From assembly GCA_047639555.1 (NCBI GenBank), contig JBLIOE010000021.1:3575-67574 (forward strand): a stretch of DNA of 64,000 nt. The letters run 5' to 3'. Made by a program: the position numbers and the translations under genes. The notes below the pieces were generated by a model. That model searched no databases, was not told where the DNA came from, and saw nothing but the letters and a program-made list of their open reading frames with translations. Shown piece by piece: positions 17,098 to 25,558 of the stretch; positions within the stretch are counted from its first letter, which is position 1, and each line of letters opens with the position of its first letter. The DNA comes from JAJRXC01 sp047639555. GTDB lineage: Bacteria; Actinomycetota; Acidimicrobiia; Acidimicrobiales; Aldehydirespiratoraceae.

Positions 17098-18604
17098 GCC
17101 GCGCCGTAACTGGGCCGCCTTTCTCACCGGCCAAGCCGACGAGGAGATCCCGGAGGCTGCGAAGCCGCCCACCCAGCCGCCTCGCGCCATCGATGTGCCG
17201 CTCATTCCCGATGACGCGCCCAAGCGACCGGCCACCCGCGTGGCTCGTCCGGCCGCGGCTACTCCGCTGTCGCCCCCACCCCTCACCGTGGGTCCCGATG
17301 GAGAAGAGGTGCCAATCGTCGCTCTTCCCGACTACGCCGCCCCCGCCGGTGAAGTCGTGTCGGCGGGCTTCGACGCCAACGGCGTGGAGTACGTGTTCGA
17401 AGACGACCCGGGCGCCGACCCGCTCGTCGACCCTCGTTACGACGCCGACGATCGCAACTGGGTCCGCTACCGCACGACCTGGGGCAGCATCTTGCGCGGT
17501 GTCGGGCTCATTGTCCTGGTGTTCGTACTCATCGTCACGGCGCGCAATCGCGTCTACTCGTGGATCGACGACCAGGTCGATGCCGGTGGCGATCACGGTG
17601 AAGATCTCGAGTTCACCATCGACTCTGGCGCCGCGGTCAACGATGTCGCGACAAAGCTGGCCGACGCCAGCATCATCAACAACGCCACCGTCTTTCGCTA
17701 CTGGCTCCGCTGCGATGTGCCCAACGGCGGCAACATCACCATTAGCGGGTTCCTCGGCTGCGACACCGAGGTGCAGTTTCAAGCTGGCGACTACGACCTC
17801 GTCGAGAATATGACGTATCAGGAAGTTGTCGACCAGCTGGCACTTGGGCCAAAGAAAGAGATCATCCATACCGTTCTCATTCCGGAGGGACTACGCGTGT
17901 CTCAGTTTGTTGAACGGCTGCTCGAGGAGAACGATCTTTATGATCGTGACCAGCTCATCGTCGCGCTCCAAGACCCGGATCTGTTCTCCGATTATGTCCG
18001 GGAAGAGTCGTTGGTCTTCTTTCCCCATGAGGGCTTCCCCTTCCCCGCTCTCTACGACGTGCCCGAGCAGAACCTCGCTGACGAGCGGTGGATTGTTGGT
18101 CGCATGACCGGGGAGTTCGATCAGCGCATGAACAACCTTCTCGAGAAATCGGATGGCCTGCCACCACTCGCCATCGAGCTGGGGCTTGATGAGTACGACC
18201 TCGTCATCATCGCTTCGCTGATCGAAGAGGAAGCCAAGCTCGATGAGGATCGGGCGAAGATCTCGCGAGTGATCTGGAACCGACTGCAGCAGGAATGGTT
18301 GCTCGGCATCGACGCGACGGCGTGCTACTTCCCCGCTATTCCGTGCTCGGAGTTGCGGCAAAGCCATCTCGACGACCCGAACCCGTGGAACACCCGAGCC
18401 ATCGCCGGTCTACCCGCTACCCCAATTTCGGCGCCCGGTCAGGCTTCGCTCGACGCAGCTTTCTTCCCCGAAGAGGGGCCCTGGATGTACTACGTGCTGA
18501 CGAATGAAGGTGGCGTCGATGGCGCCCATCGTTTCGTCGAAACTGACGCCGAGTTCCAAGAAGCCAAGGCGGAGTGCGCCCGGCTCGATCTCGGCTGCGG
18601 TTGA
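17087..18604 (+). CDS. mltG: Endolytic murein transglycosylase MltG
   Basis: A 505-residue YceG/MltG-type protein that cuts nascent glycan strands at the membrane. A long Pro-rich cytosolic N terminus (about 1-125) precedes one membrane helix (about 140-157, GVGLIVLVFVLIVTA), a LysM-like region (DSGAAVNDVATKLADASII), and the catalytic domain with ASLIEEEAKLDEDRAKISRVIWNRL, where the first Glu is the expected catalytic residue, and AGLPATPISAPGQASLDAA. The long N-terminal extension is typical of actinobacteria. It overlaps ruvX by 11 bases and aroE by one base (TGATG). Confidence 0.93.
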   Translation: MTDKPRRNWAAFLTGQADEEIPEAAKPPTQPPRAIDVPLIPDDAPKRPATRVARPAAATPLSPPPLTVGPDGEEVPIVALPDYAAPAGEVVSAGFDANGVEYVFEDDPGADPLVDPRYDADDRNWVRYRTTWGSILRGVGLIVLVFVLIVTARNRVYSWIDDQVDAGGDHGEDLEFTIDSGAAVNDVATKLADASIINNATVFRYWLRCDVPNGGNITISGFLGCDTEVQFQAGDYDLVENMTYQEVVDQLALGPKKEIIHTVLIPEGLRVSQFVERLLEENDLYDRDQLIVALQDPDLFSDYVREESLVFFPHEGFPFPALYDVPEQNLADERWIVGRMTGEFDQRMNNLLEKSDGLPPLAIELGLDEYDLVIIASLIEEEAKLDEDRAKISRVIWNRLQQEWLLGIDATACYFPAIPCSELRQSHLDDPNPWNTRAIAGLPATPISAPGQASLDAAFFPEEGPWMYYVLTNEGGVDGAHRFVETDAEFQEAKAECARLDLGCG

Positions 18605-19428
18605 TGATCACCGGTCACACTCGGATTGCTGCCGTGATCGGCGACCCGGTCGCGCATTCACTGTCTCCGGCGCTGCACAACGCGGCCTTTGCTGCTGCGG
18701 GCCTTGATTGGGTGTACGTCGCGCTGCCGGTCCCGGCGGGAACCGGGGCGGAGGCGGTCGCCGCGATGCGAACGCTCGGCCTCGGCGGGCTGTCGGTCAC
18801 GATGCCTCACAAGGACGCAGCGGCGGCCGCCGCCGACGAACGCTCTGCCGCCGTCAACGCGCTCGGTGCGGCGAACTGCCTTGTTCCCCTTGCCGACGGC
18901 CGAATTCGGGCCGAGAATACTGATGGTGCTGGGTTTCTCGCCGGACTCCGTGACGACGCCGATTTCGACGTTGCGGGCAAACAGATCGCGGTGATTGGCG
19001 CCGGTGGCGCGGCTCGTGCCGTCGTGCAGGCCTGTGGGGCCGCGGGCGCGGCGGGCGTGCTTGTAGTGAATCGCACACCCGAGCGGGCGGTTGCTACGGC
19101 CGAACTCGCGGGTCGAGTGGGCCGGGTCGGACAAGAAGCGGATCTCGCGACCGCCGATGTTGTGGTTAATGCGACGTCCGTCGGTATGGGCGACGATCGC
19201 TCGATGCCCTGCGATCCGTCGGTCCTGCACGGCGCCCAGATAGTCGTCGATCTGATCTACAACCCCATCGAAACCGCGTGGTTGGCCGCGGCTCGCGAGG
19301 CCGGACTCGAGGCCTACGGCGGCCTCTCGATGTTGCTGCACCAGGCCGCGATCTCGTTCACTCACTGGACCGGGGTTGCCGCGCCAGTCGACGCAATGCG
19401 GGAAGTGGTCGCGAACAAATTCGCGTAG
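18604..19428 (+). CDS. aroE: Shikimate dehydrogenase (NADP+)
   Basis: A 274-residue shikimate dehydrogenase, reducing 3-dehydroshikimate in the aromatic amino acid pathway. It shows VIGDPVAHSLSPALHNAAF, the shikimate-binding TMPHK with catalytic Lys and the following Asp in ENTDGAGF, the Rossmann loop VIGAGGAARA, NRTPERA (NADP-binding Arg), NATSVGM, and a C-terminal GLSMLLHQAAISF. Start ATG 18604 sits on the TGATG shared with mltG. The other chorismate-pathway genes aroK, aroB and aroQ lie 2-4 kb downstream. Confidence 0.96.
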   Translation: MITGHTRIAAVIGDPVAHSLSPALHNAAFAAAGLDWVYVALPVPAGTGAEAVAAMRTLGLGGLSVTMPHKDAAAAAADERSAAVNALGAANCLVPLADGRIRAENTDGAGFLAGLRDDADFDVAGKQIAVIGAGGAARAVVQACGAAGAAGVLVVNRTPERAVATAELAGRVGRVGQEADLATADVVVNATSVGMGDDRSMPCDPSVLHGAQIVVDLIYNPIETAWLAAAREAGLEAYGGLSMLLHQAAISFTHWTGVAAPVDAMREVVANKFA

Positions 19429-19489
19429 TCCTCACTTCCTCGCTCGGACGTGCCGATGGTCAGGTGTTCGTACCACTACGGAGGTCACT

Positions 19490-20605
19490 GTGGCGCTCTC
19501 GGGCACACTCGACACCTTTGCTCTTCCAGATGTTCTTCGGCTCCTCGCGTCAACCGCAAAGACCGGACGGCTCCGCATTACGGGTGACCGTGGCTCGGGC
19601 AGTATTTGGGTCGACTCAGGCGACGTTGTCGCCGCTGAGCTGGCCAACGCGGTCACGCAGGAACCGACCAACGCGGAGGTCATGTTCGGCCTCCTCCGTT
19701 TCTCGGCGGGATCGTTCACTTTCGAAGCCGACGCACTGGCCCCCAACGCGACCTCACCCTCGGGGATGGACGCGCTTCTCGGCGCGGCCGAGAACATGCT
19801 CGTCGAATGGCGGGCGATCGAAGAGGTCATCCCGTCGCTCGACGTGTGGGTGGGCCTCCGTGCCCGCCTCGATGGTCCTGATGTGATGGTCGATCAGCCC
19901 CGCTGGCGTGGCATTGCCGCCGTCGGCTCCGGTGCCCAGGTTGGTGCCGTTGCGGCCGATCTTGATCTGAACGAGATCGACTCATGCCGCCTCGTAAAGG
20001 AATTGCTCGAACTGGGACTCGTCGAGTTCATCGATGAACCGGCGACGGCTACGGCCGCGACCTCGTTCGAACCGATGCCCGTCGATGAAGCTCCCGTCAT
20101 CGAGGAACCTGCTCCGGTGATAGCGGAAGAGCCCGCACGGTTCGAACCCCTCTCGTTTGGCGAGCCCGTCGACGAGGGGATCGGCGTCTTCGCCGACGAG
20201 ACCCCCGGCGAGCCCGAGGCCTTGCTCCATGAACTCGACGCGATGGACGGCGCCCCGTCATTCGCGGACCCTGACGACGCTCCGGGCGCCGGCTTCGTTG
20301 GCGGTAATGAGTCTTCGTCCGAGCCATCACTCGCAGCTCTGCCGTCCAGTGACGATGAGTTCGAACCGGTTGAAGACATCTTCGCCGGCGCCGCCGCAGC
20401 GACCGACGACGACGATGAGTTGGATCCGGCCGAGATGGCTCGCCAACTCGCCAATCTGAGCCCGAAGGCCGCCAAAGCGGTCGCGGCCGCAGCCAAAGCA
20501 ACGACCGACGTCGAGCGTGATGCCGCACTCGCCGCCGTCGAGGCCGAGGACGACAGCGTCAACCGTGGGCTTCTGCTGAAGTTCCTACGTTCCGTCGACT
20601 CCTGA
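19490..20605 (+). CDS. DUF4388 domain protein
   Basis: A 371-residue protein with an N-terminal DUF4388 domain (about 1-110): LSGTLDTFALPDVLRLLASTAKTGRL, GSGSIWVDSGDVVAAEL, and FGLLRFSAGSFTFEAD. A winged-helix-like segment follows (about 130-180, DLDLNEIDSCRLVKELLELGLVEFI), then a long acidic Glu/Pro/Ala-rich disordered stretch and a C-terminal Ala-rich helix ending LLLKFLRSVDS. GTG 19490 is chosen because GGAGG lies 5 nt upstream and the DUF4388 homology begins there. DUF4388 proteins often occur with signalling or motility genes; here the neighbour is a prepilin peptidase. Role unknown. Confidence 0.82.
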   Translation: MALSGTLDTFALPDVLRLLASTAKTGRLRITGDRGSGSIWVDSGDVVAAELANAVTQEPTNAEVMFGLLRFSAGSFTFEADALAPNATSPSGMDALLGAAENMLVEWRAIEEVIPSLDVWVGLRARLDGPDVMVDQPRWRGIAAVGSGAQVGAVAADLDLNEIDSCRLVKELLELGLVEFIDEPATATAATSFEPMPVDEAPVIEEPAPVIAEEPARFEPLSFGEPVDEGIGVFADETPGEPEALLHELDAMDGAPSFADPDDAPGAGFVGGNESSSEPSLAALPSSDDEFEPVEDIFAGAAAATDDDDELDPAEMARQLANLSPKAAKAVAAAAKATTDVERDAALAAVEAEDDSVNRGLLLKFLRSVDS

Positions 20606-20616
20606 GGATCGGACCC

Positions 20617-20622
20617 TAGGGT
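20617..20622 (+). promoter_or_regulatory. -10 box for leaderless prepilin-peptidase transcript
   Basis: TAGGGT ends 9 nt before the ATG at 20632, in a 26-nt gap after the DUF4388 gene. Confidence 0.45.
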
Positions 20623-20631
20623 CTCGCTGAT

Positions 20632-21468
20632 ATGGACGTCCTGGTCGTACTTCTCGCCATTCCCATTGGACTAGTGGTTGGCGGATTCGTGACGATGCTC
20701 GTCGATCGAATCCCCGACAAGACACCATTGACGGTGCGTTCGCGCTGCCCGTTCTGTGCGCACCCGCTGGCCGTGCACGAGACCATCCCGGTGGTGTCGT
20801 GGCTTCGTCAGCGAGGCCGATGCCGACATTGTGATCACCCGATCACGCCGTCTTACCCGGTCGTCGAGTTGGTCACCATGGGTCTGTGGGTGGCCACGGC
20901 CCTGCGGTTTGGCGCCGAGTGGACGGTCGCCGCGCCACTCGTACTTGTGACGGCGTTGGTCGCTCTCTCGGTGATCGACATGTACGTCTATCGATTGCCG
21001 GACCGTCTCGTCTTCCCGAGCTTGCTCCTGAGCATCGGCGTGATTGTGTTCTCCGGTTTCGCCATCGATCGACCATCGGCCATCGTCAAGGCGCTGGGTG
21101 CCATGGCGCTGTACGGCAGCTTCCTGCTGATCCTGCATCTCATCTCCCCGAAGGGAATGGGGTTCGGCGACGTGAAGCTCGCGCTTTTGCTCGGCGTACA
21201 TCTGGGGTGGGCGGCTGGGTCGGCTTGGCTCGGCTGGACGCCGGTATTTCGTGCCGTCTTCTACGCGCTCATGATTTCGTGCCTCATGGGGGGCATCGGC
21301 GGTCTCCTCATTGCGGTGCTGCGCCGTCGCCTCCAGCGAGACGTGATGCCGGACCCGGAAGCCGAGCAAGGTCAGCCGAAGCGGTTGTTGGCCCAGTCGA
21401 TGCCGTTCGGCCCGGCACTGGCCGCCGGCACCGTGATCGTTGTGCTGTTCCTCGACTCGTTTGTTTGA
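20632..21468 (+). CDS. Prepilin peptidase (A24 family)
   Basis: A 278-residue integral membrane aspartic protease that cleaves and N-methylates type IV pilin-like precursors. The N-terminal helix is followed by a cytosolic zinc site with two CxxC pairs (CPFCAHPL, CRHCDHPI), and the two catalytic aspartates are in VIDMYVYRLPD and GMGFGDVKLA. About seven to eight membrane helices are predicted. No pilin genes are in the window, so its substrates must be elsewhere. The neighbour upstream encodes a DUF4388 protein. Confidence 0.92.
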   Translation: MDVLVVLLAIPIGLVVGGFVTMLVDRIPDKTPLTVRSRCPFCAHPLAVHETIPVVSWLRQRGRCRHCDHPITPSYPVVELVTMGLWVATALRFGAEWTVAAPLVLVTALVALSVIDMYVYRLPDRLVFPSLLLSIGVIVFSGFAIDRPSAIVKALGAMALYGSFLLILHLISPKGMGFGDVKLALLLGVHLGWAAGSAWLGWTPVFRAVFYALMISCLMGGIGGLLIAVLRRRLQRDVMPDPEAEQGQPKRLLAQSMPFGPALAAGTVIVVLFLDSFV

Positions 21469-21514
21469 GCGAGGCCGAGCTGGGAAACAACCCGATCCGC
21501 GATGAGCGCACCGG

Positions 21515-21520
21515 TAGCCT
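21515..21520 (+). promoter_or_regulatory. -10 box for leaderless aroK transcript
   Basis: TAGCCT ends 8 nt before the ATG at 21529. It favours that start over the in-frame ATG at 21502, which lies upstream of the box. Confidence 0.55.
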
Positions 21521-21528
21521 GCGTTCCT

Positions 21529-22065
21529 ATGACAGCCCGCCCTTCACTGAGTCCGCGCCGCGTCGTGCTCGTCGGCCCCATGGGGTCGGGCAAGTCCACG
21601 GTCGGCCGCGCCCTCGCACAACGCCTTGGTCTCGGCCACGTCGATACCGACGACATGGTCGTCAACAACACGGGCCGCCCGATTTCCGAGATCTTTGAGT
21701 CCGACGGTGAAGAGGCGTTTCGTTCGCTGGAAACCGGAGCACTCGAGTCGGCCCTAAGCGGCAACTCGGTCGTGTCCACCGGTGGCGGTGTAGTGGTGAC
21801 CGAGGAAAACCGAGCGATGCTTCAGGCCAGCGATGCCCTCGTGGTCTGGCTCGACGGAACAATCGATGCACTCGTGAAAAGAGTTGGATCGGGCCGAAGC
21901 CGACCATTGCTGGGCGAAGATGTCCGCGGCTCGCTCCAGCAGAAACTGGCCGAGCGTGGGCCCGGCTATCTCGAAGTCGCCGATCTGCGGGTCGACACCT
22001 CAGAAATGCGCCACGCGGATTGCGTCGACGCAATCGTGGCTGCCCTCGAAGGAGTTTGTTTATGA
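21529..22065 (+). CDS. aroK: Shikimate kinase
   Basis: A 178-residue shikimate kinase, phosphorylating shikimate at O3. Walker A GPMGSGKSTVGRAL, the shikimate-binding DTDDMVVNNTGRPISEIF, the STGGGVV motif and the lid GSGRSRPLL are all present. Start ATG 21529 is chosen from the -10 box 8 nt upstream; ATG 21502 would add nine residues. The stop overlaps the aroB start by ATGA, so aroK-aroB-aroQ-pepP form a tight run. Confidence 0.95.
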   Translation: MTARPSLSPRRVVLVGPMGSGKSTVGRALAQRLGLGHVDTDDMVVNNTGRPISEIFESDGEEAFRSLETGALESALSGNSVVSTGGGVVVTEENRAMLQASDALVVWLDGTIDALVKRVGSGRSRPLLGEDVRGSLQQKLAERGPGYLEVADLRVDTSEMRHADCVDAIVAALEGVCL

Positions 22066-23066
22066 CCATCACCGTCGAGGTTCCGCTCGCCGACCGGAGT
22101 TATCCCGTTCATGTCGGGTTCGGTGTGCGCGAGTTGCTGCCCGAGGTCCTGCCTGAGGGCGCGAAACGGGTGGCCGTGATCACCCAAGCCGAGGTTCCCT
22201 GGGAAATCGACCCGGGAATCGACCACACGGTCATCAATGTGCCCAACGGGGAGTCGGCCAAGTCGCTGAGCGTCGTTGAATCGGTCTGCCGACAGATGGC
22301 GGCCGAAGGTTTCACCCGTTCCGACGCAATCGTGGGCGTTGGCGGTGGCGTCGTGAGCGACCTTGCGGGGTTCGTGGCATCGGTGTATCACCGCGGCATT
22401 CGCTTCGTGACCGTGTCCACCACCCTGCTCGGTCAGGTCGACGCGGCCATCGGTGGCAAGACCGGAGTCAACCTTCCTGAAGGCAAGAATCTGGTCGGCG
22501 CGTTCTGGCAGCCGTCAACGGTGTTGTGCGACACGGAAACACTGACGACGTTGCCCATTCGAGAGATGCAGAGCGGCATGGGTGAGGTCGCCAAGTACCA
22601 CTTCCTAGGCGGTGGGCACCTCGACCAGCTCGAGCTCGACGAGAAAGTGGCCGCGTGCGTCCAGATCAAGGCGGATGTGGTCGCCGCCGACGAGCGTGAG
22701 GGTGGCCGGCGGGCGATTCTCAACTATGGCCACACGCTGGCCCATGCCATCGAGACCGCAGGGGAGTACGACCTCCTCCACGGCGAGGCTGTGGCCGTGG
22801 GAATCGCCTACGCCGGCGAGGTCGCGCTCCGTCTCGGCCGGATCGACGAGGCCCGGATGGCCGAACACCGCCGAGTGCTCTCGGCCTATGACCTTCCCCA
22901 CAAACTCCCGCCGAACCTTGAGTCGGAAGAACTGCTGGACTTGTTCAGCCGAGACAAGAAGGCCATCGACGGTGTCACTCTTGTGCTCGACGGCGAGAAT
23001 GGCGTCGAAACCGTGGTCGGCGTGGAACGATCTCTGCTGGCTGACGCGATGGAGGCAATTCGATGA
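22062..23066 (+). CDS. aroB: 3-dehydroquinate synthase
   Basis: A 334-residue NAD- and zinc-dependent enzyme converting DAHP to 3-dehydroquinate. NAD-binding GVGGGVVSDLAGFVASVYHRG and VSTTLLGQVDAAIGGKTGVN are diagnostic; metal ligands sit in EMQSGMGEVAKYH, NYGHTLAHAIE and LLHGEAVAVG. GAAGGAG stands 7 nt before the ATG in addition to the ATGA overlap with aroK. Length is slightly short of the usual ~360, without loss of any motif. Confidence 0.96.
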   Translation: MTITVEVPLADRSYPVHVGFGVRELLPEVLPEGAKRVAVITQAEVPWEIDPGIDHTVINVPNGESAKSLSVVESVCRQMAAEGFTRSDAIVGVGGGVVSDLAGFVASVYHRGIRFVTVSTTLLGQVDAAIGGKTGVNLPEGKNLVGAFWQPSTVLCDTETLTTLPIREMQSGMGEVAKYHFLGGGHLDQLELDEKVAACVQIKADVVAADEREGGRRAILNYGHTLAHAIETAGEYDLLHGEAVAVGIAYAGEVALRLGRIDEARMAEHRRVLSAYDLPHKLPPNLESEELLDLFSRDKKAIDGVTLVLDGENGVETVVGVERSLLADAMEAIR

Positions 23067-23503
23067 CCCGGCTCACAGTGCTGCTGATTCATGGCCCAAA
23101 CCTGAACCTGTTGGGATCTCGCGAACCGGAGATCTATGGCACCGCAACGCTCGACGACCATGTCGCCAACGCGACCACCGTCGGCGACCGGCTGGGTTTC
23201 GATATCGAGGCAGTTCAGTCGAACCATGAAGGCGTGCTGATCGACGCGATCCATCGCGCTCGCAACGAACACGCCGGGATCATCATCAATCCGGGGGCGT
23301 TCACCCATTCTTCGTGGGCGATCCACGACGCGCTGGCGGCATTTGATGGTCCGATCATCGAGCTCCACCTCTCCAACCCCGACGCCCGTGAACCCTGGCG
23401 GCGAACGTCCGTTGTGTCGCCGGTGTCCACCGGGTCGATCTCCGGCTTTGGCGGCGATGGCTACCGCCTCGCCACCGAGGCGATCGCCAAGCTCCTGGCG
23501 TGA
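23063..23503 (+). CDS. aroQ: 3-dehydroquinate dehydratase, type II
   Basis: A 146-residue type II dehydroquinase catalysing the third shikimate step. It has HGPNLNLLGSREPEIYG with the catalytic Tyr, QSNHEGVLIDAIH, INPGAFTHSSWAIHDAL, and the ELHLSNPDARE segment with the catalytic His. The usual HLSNVHAREPFR reads NPDAREPWR here. ATGA joins it to aroB and GTGA to pepP. Confidence 0.96.
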   Translation: MTRLTVLLIHGPNLNLLGSREPEIYGTATLDDHVANATTVGDRLGFDIEAVQSNHEGVLIDAIHRARNEHAGIIINPGAFTHSSWAIHDALAAFDGPIIELHLSNPDAREPWRRTSVVSPVSTGSISGFGGDGYRLATEAIAKLLA

Positions 23504-24609
23504 GGGATCTTCCCCCGCTGACAGTCGCTGGTCGCCTCGACCGCGTTCGGGCCTGCTTTGCTCGAGCCGAGGTCGACAGTCTCGTTGTTACTGACCTCCA
23601 CAACATTCGCTGGGCCACGGGATTCACTGGCTCCTTCGGCCTGCTGGTGGTGGGTGAGCGCCACAGCACCCTGTTCACCGATTCGCGGTATGCCGAACAA
23701 GCACCAGGTCAACTTGCGGCCGCCGGCGCCGACGCCGATGTTGTGATCACCGCCGCACTCGTGGTCGAGGGCGCGAAAGCACTCGCCCGAGCCGACCGGG
23801 CGGGGCTCGAGGCAGACCACATCTCCTGGGCCGACCAACAGCGCTGGTCGGAGGCAATCAACGGAACGCTGGTGGCTACTCAGGGATTGATTACCGAGCT
23901 CCGTTCGGTGAAGGACGACGCCGAGCTCGCCCGAATGCAGCGCGCCGCGGCCATCGTCGACGAAACGCTGGCCGAAGCCGCCCCGATGCTGCGAGTCGGC
24001 ACCACCGAACGAGATCTCGCTCGATTCCTGGAGGACGGGATGCGAGCCCGTGGTGCCTCGGGGCCCGCCTACGAGACCATCTGCGCGTCCGGACCAAACG
24101 CCGCACTGCCCCACGCCCGACCGAGCGAGCGGCAGTTCATTGACGGCGACATGGTTGTGATCGACGCCGGGGCGGTGGTCGACGCGTACCGCAGCGATAT
24201 GACCCGCACTTTTGTGATCGGCGCGCCTAGCGAGACTGCGGCAGAGATCCACGAGATCGCGACCGCCGCCCAAGCGGCCGGTGTCGCCGCGGTACGAGCC
24301 GGGATCGAGGTGGGCGAGATCGATCGTGTTTGTCGGTCGATCATCACCGACGCGGGCTACGGGCCCCAGTTCGGACACGGCACTGGGCATGGTGTCGGAC
24401 TCGACATCCACGAACTCCCATCGGTGCGAAGCGGGAACACCGCTATCCTCCAGCCCGGCCAGGTCATCACTGTCGAGCCGGGGATCTATCTCCCGGGCGT
24501 CGGCGGTGTCCGGGTCGAAGACATGGTCGTCGTGACGGACGACGGCTGTCGCTCGCTGACTCGCTATCCCAAGGAGCCGTTGTGCCCACCATCACCACCA
24601 ACGATCTAA
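23500..24609 (+). CDS. pepP: M24 family Xaa-Pro aminopeptidase
   Basis: A 369-residue metallopeptidase with an N-terminal creatinase-like domain (about 1-130) and a pita-bread M24 domain. Metal ligands are seen as Asp in VIDAGAVVDAYRSDMTRTF, His in FGHGTGHGVGLDIHE, Glu in VEPGIYLPG and Glu in RVEDMVVVT. It probably removes N-terminal residues before proline. Its position between aroQ and efp is the classic aroQ-pepQ-efp order. The last 28 bases overlap efp in another frame, which is long for this window. Confidence 0.93.
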   Translation: MRDLPPLTVAGRLDRVRACFARAEVDSLVVTDLHNIRWATGFTGSFGLLVVGERHSTLFTDSRYAEQAPGQLAAAGADADVVITAALVVEGAKALARADRAGLEADHISWADQQRWSEAINGTLVATQGLITELRSVKDDAELARMQRAAAIVDETLAEAAPMLRVGTTERDLARFLEDGMRARGASGPAYETICASGPNAALPHARPSERQFIDGDMVVIDAGAVVDAYRSDMTRTFVIGAPSETAAEIHEIATAAQAAGVAAVRAGIEVGEIDRVCRSIITDAGYGPQFGHGTGHGVGLDIHELPSVRSGNTAILQPGQVITVEPGIYLPGVGGVRVEDMVVVTDDGCRSLTRYPKEPLCPPSPPTI

Positions 24610-25145
24610 AGAACGGCATGACCCTCGAAATCGAAGGGGGACTATTCCAGATCGTCGACTTCCAGCATGTGAAGCCGGGCAAGGGCCACGCGTTCGTGCG
24701 CACCAGTCTTCGCAACGTCCGACAGGGCGGCACCGTCGAGCGCACCTTCCGCGCCGGCGAGAAGGTCGAGCGGGCCACGATCGACAAGCGGGAGATGAAC
24801 TTCCTCTACCGCGATGGCGACGACTTCGTCTTCATGGACAACGAGACCTTCGATCAGATCAACGTTGCGCCCGAAGCGCTGGGCGACACCGCCAACTACA
24901 TCGTCGACGGTTCCAATGCGATCCTGCTGATGTTCGGCACCGAGATCGTCGGCACCGATATTGCGGCGTCGGTAGAGCTCGCCATCGCGCAGACCGACCC
25001 CGGCCTGCAGGGCGATCGTTCGTCCGGTGGCACCAAGCCAGCCACCCTAGAGACGGGCCTCGTCATCCAGGTTCCGTTGTTCATCGAGCCCGGGGAGCGA
25101 GTCAAGATCGACACGCGCTCTGGTGAATACCTCAGCCGAGCGTGA
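24582..25145 (+). CDS. efp: Elongation factor P
   Basis: A 187-residue EF-P that rescues ribosomes stalled on polyproline. Domain I has TTNDLKNGMTLEIEG and the tip loop KPGKGHAFVRT, domain II DKREMNFLY, domain III VPLFIEPGERVKIDTRSGEYLSRA. The modified position in the loop is Lys, and no epmA or earP gene is present in the window. GTG 24582 is chosen from AAGGAG 5 nt upstream and the conserved N terminus. It lies 28 bases inside the end of pepP and overlaps nusB by GTGA. Confidence 0.96.
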   Translation: MPTITTNDLKNGMTLEIEGGLFQIVDFQHVKPGKGHAFVRTSLRNVRQGGTVERTFRAGEKVERATIDKREMNFLYRDGDDFVFMDNETFDQINVAPEALGDTANYIVDGSNAILLMFGTEIVGTDIAASVELAIAQTDPGLQGDRSSGGTKPATLETGLVIQVPLFIEPGERVKIDTRSGEYLSRA

Positions 25146-25558
25146 GCCCCTCAGGACCGTCCCTCGGTGGCCGGCGCGAAGCCCGCGAAGAAGCGCTCTC
25201 ATTCCTCTACGAGACCGAGATGACAGGCACCTCCATCAGCGAGGCCCTCTCGAATCGTGACCTCCCGCCGGAGGATTTTGCCCTCCTGATGATCGAGGGC
25301 GTCGCCAACGACCGCGAGGCTATCGACGCCATCTTGAGCGCGAACCTTCACGGTTGGCGTCTGCAGCGAATGGCAATCGTTGATCGAGTCATCGCCCGCA
25401 TGGCGACCTGGGAACTCATGAGCACGAACGTGCCCACTGGGGCGGCGCTCAGTGAGGCCGTGGAGCTCGCCACGCAGTACTGCGGCGAGGAATCACCCCG
25501 GTTCCTCAACGGTGTGCTGCGAAGTGTTGCCAACGAACTGCGCCCCAACGAGGCGTGA
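25142..25558 (+). CDS. nusB: Transcription antitermination factor NusB
   Basis: A 138-residue all-helical NusB that forms the boxA-binding complex with NusE/S10 in rRNA transcription. It begins GGRREAREEALSFLYETEM and contains WRLQRMAIVDRVIARMATWEL and the terminal FLNGVLRSVANEL, all typical. GTG start overlaps the efp stop (GTGA), and its stop overlaps the next GNAT gene. The efp-nusB pair is the usual arrangement. Confidence 0.95.
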   Translation: MSPSGPSLGGRREAREEALSFLYETEMTGTSISEALSNRDLPPEDFALLMIEGVANDREAIDAILSANLHGWRLQRMAIVDRVIARMATWELMSTNVPTGAALSEAVELATQYCGEESPRFLNGVLRSVANELRPNEA

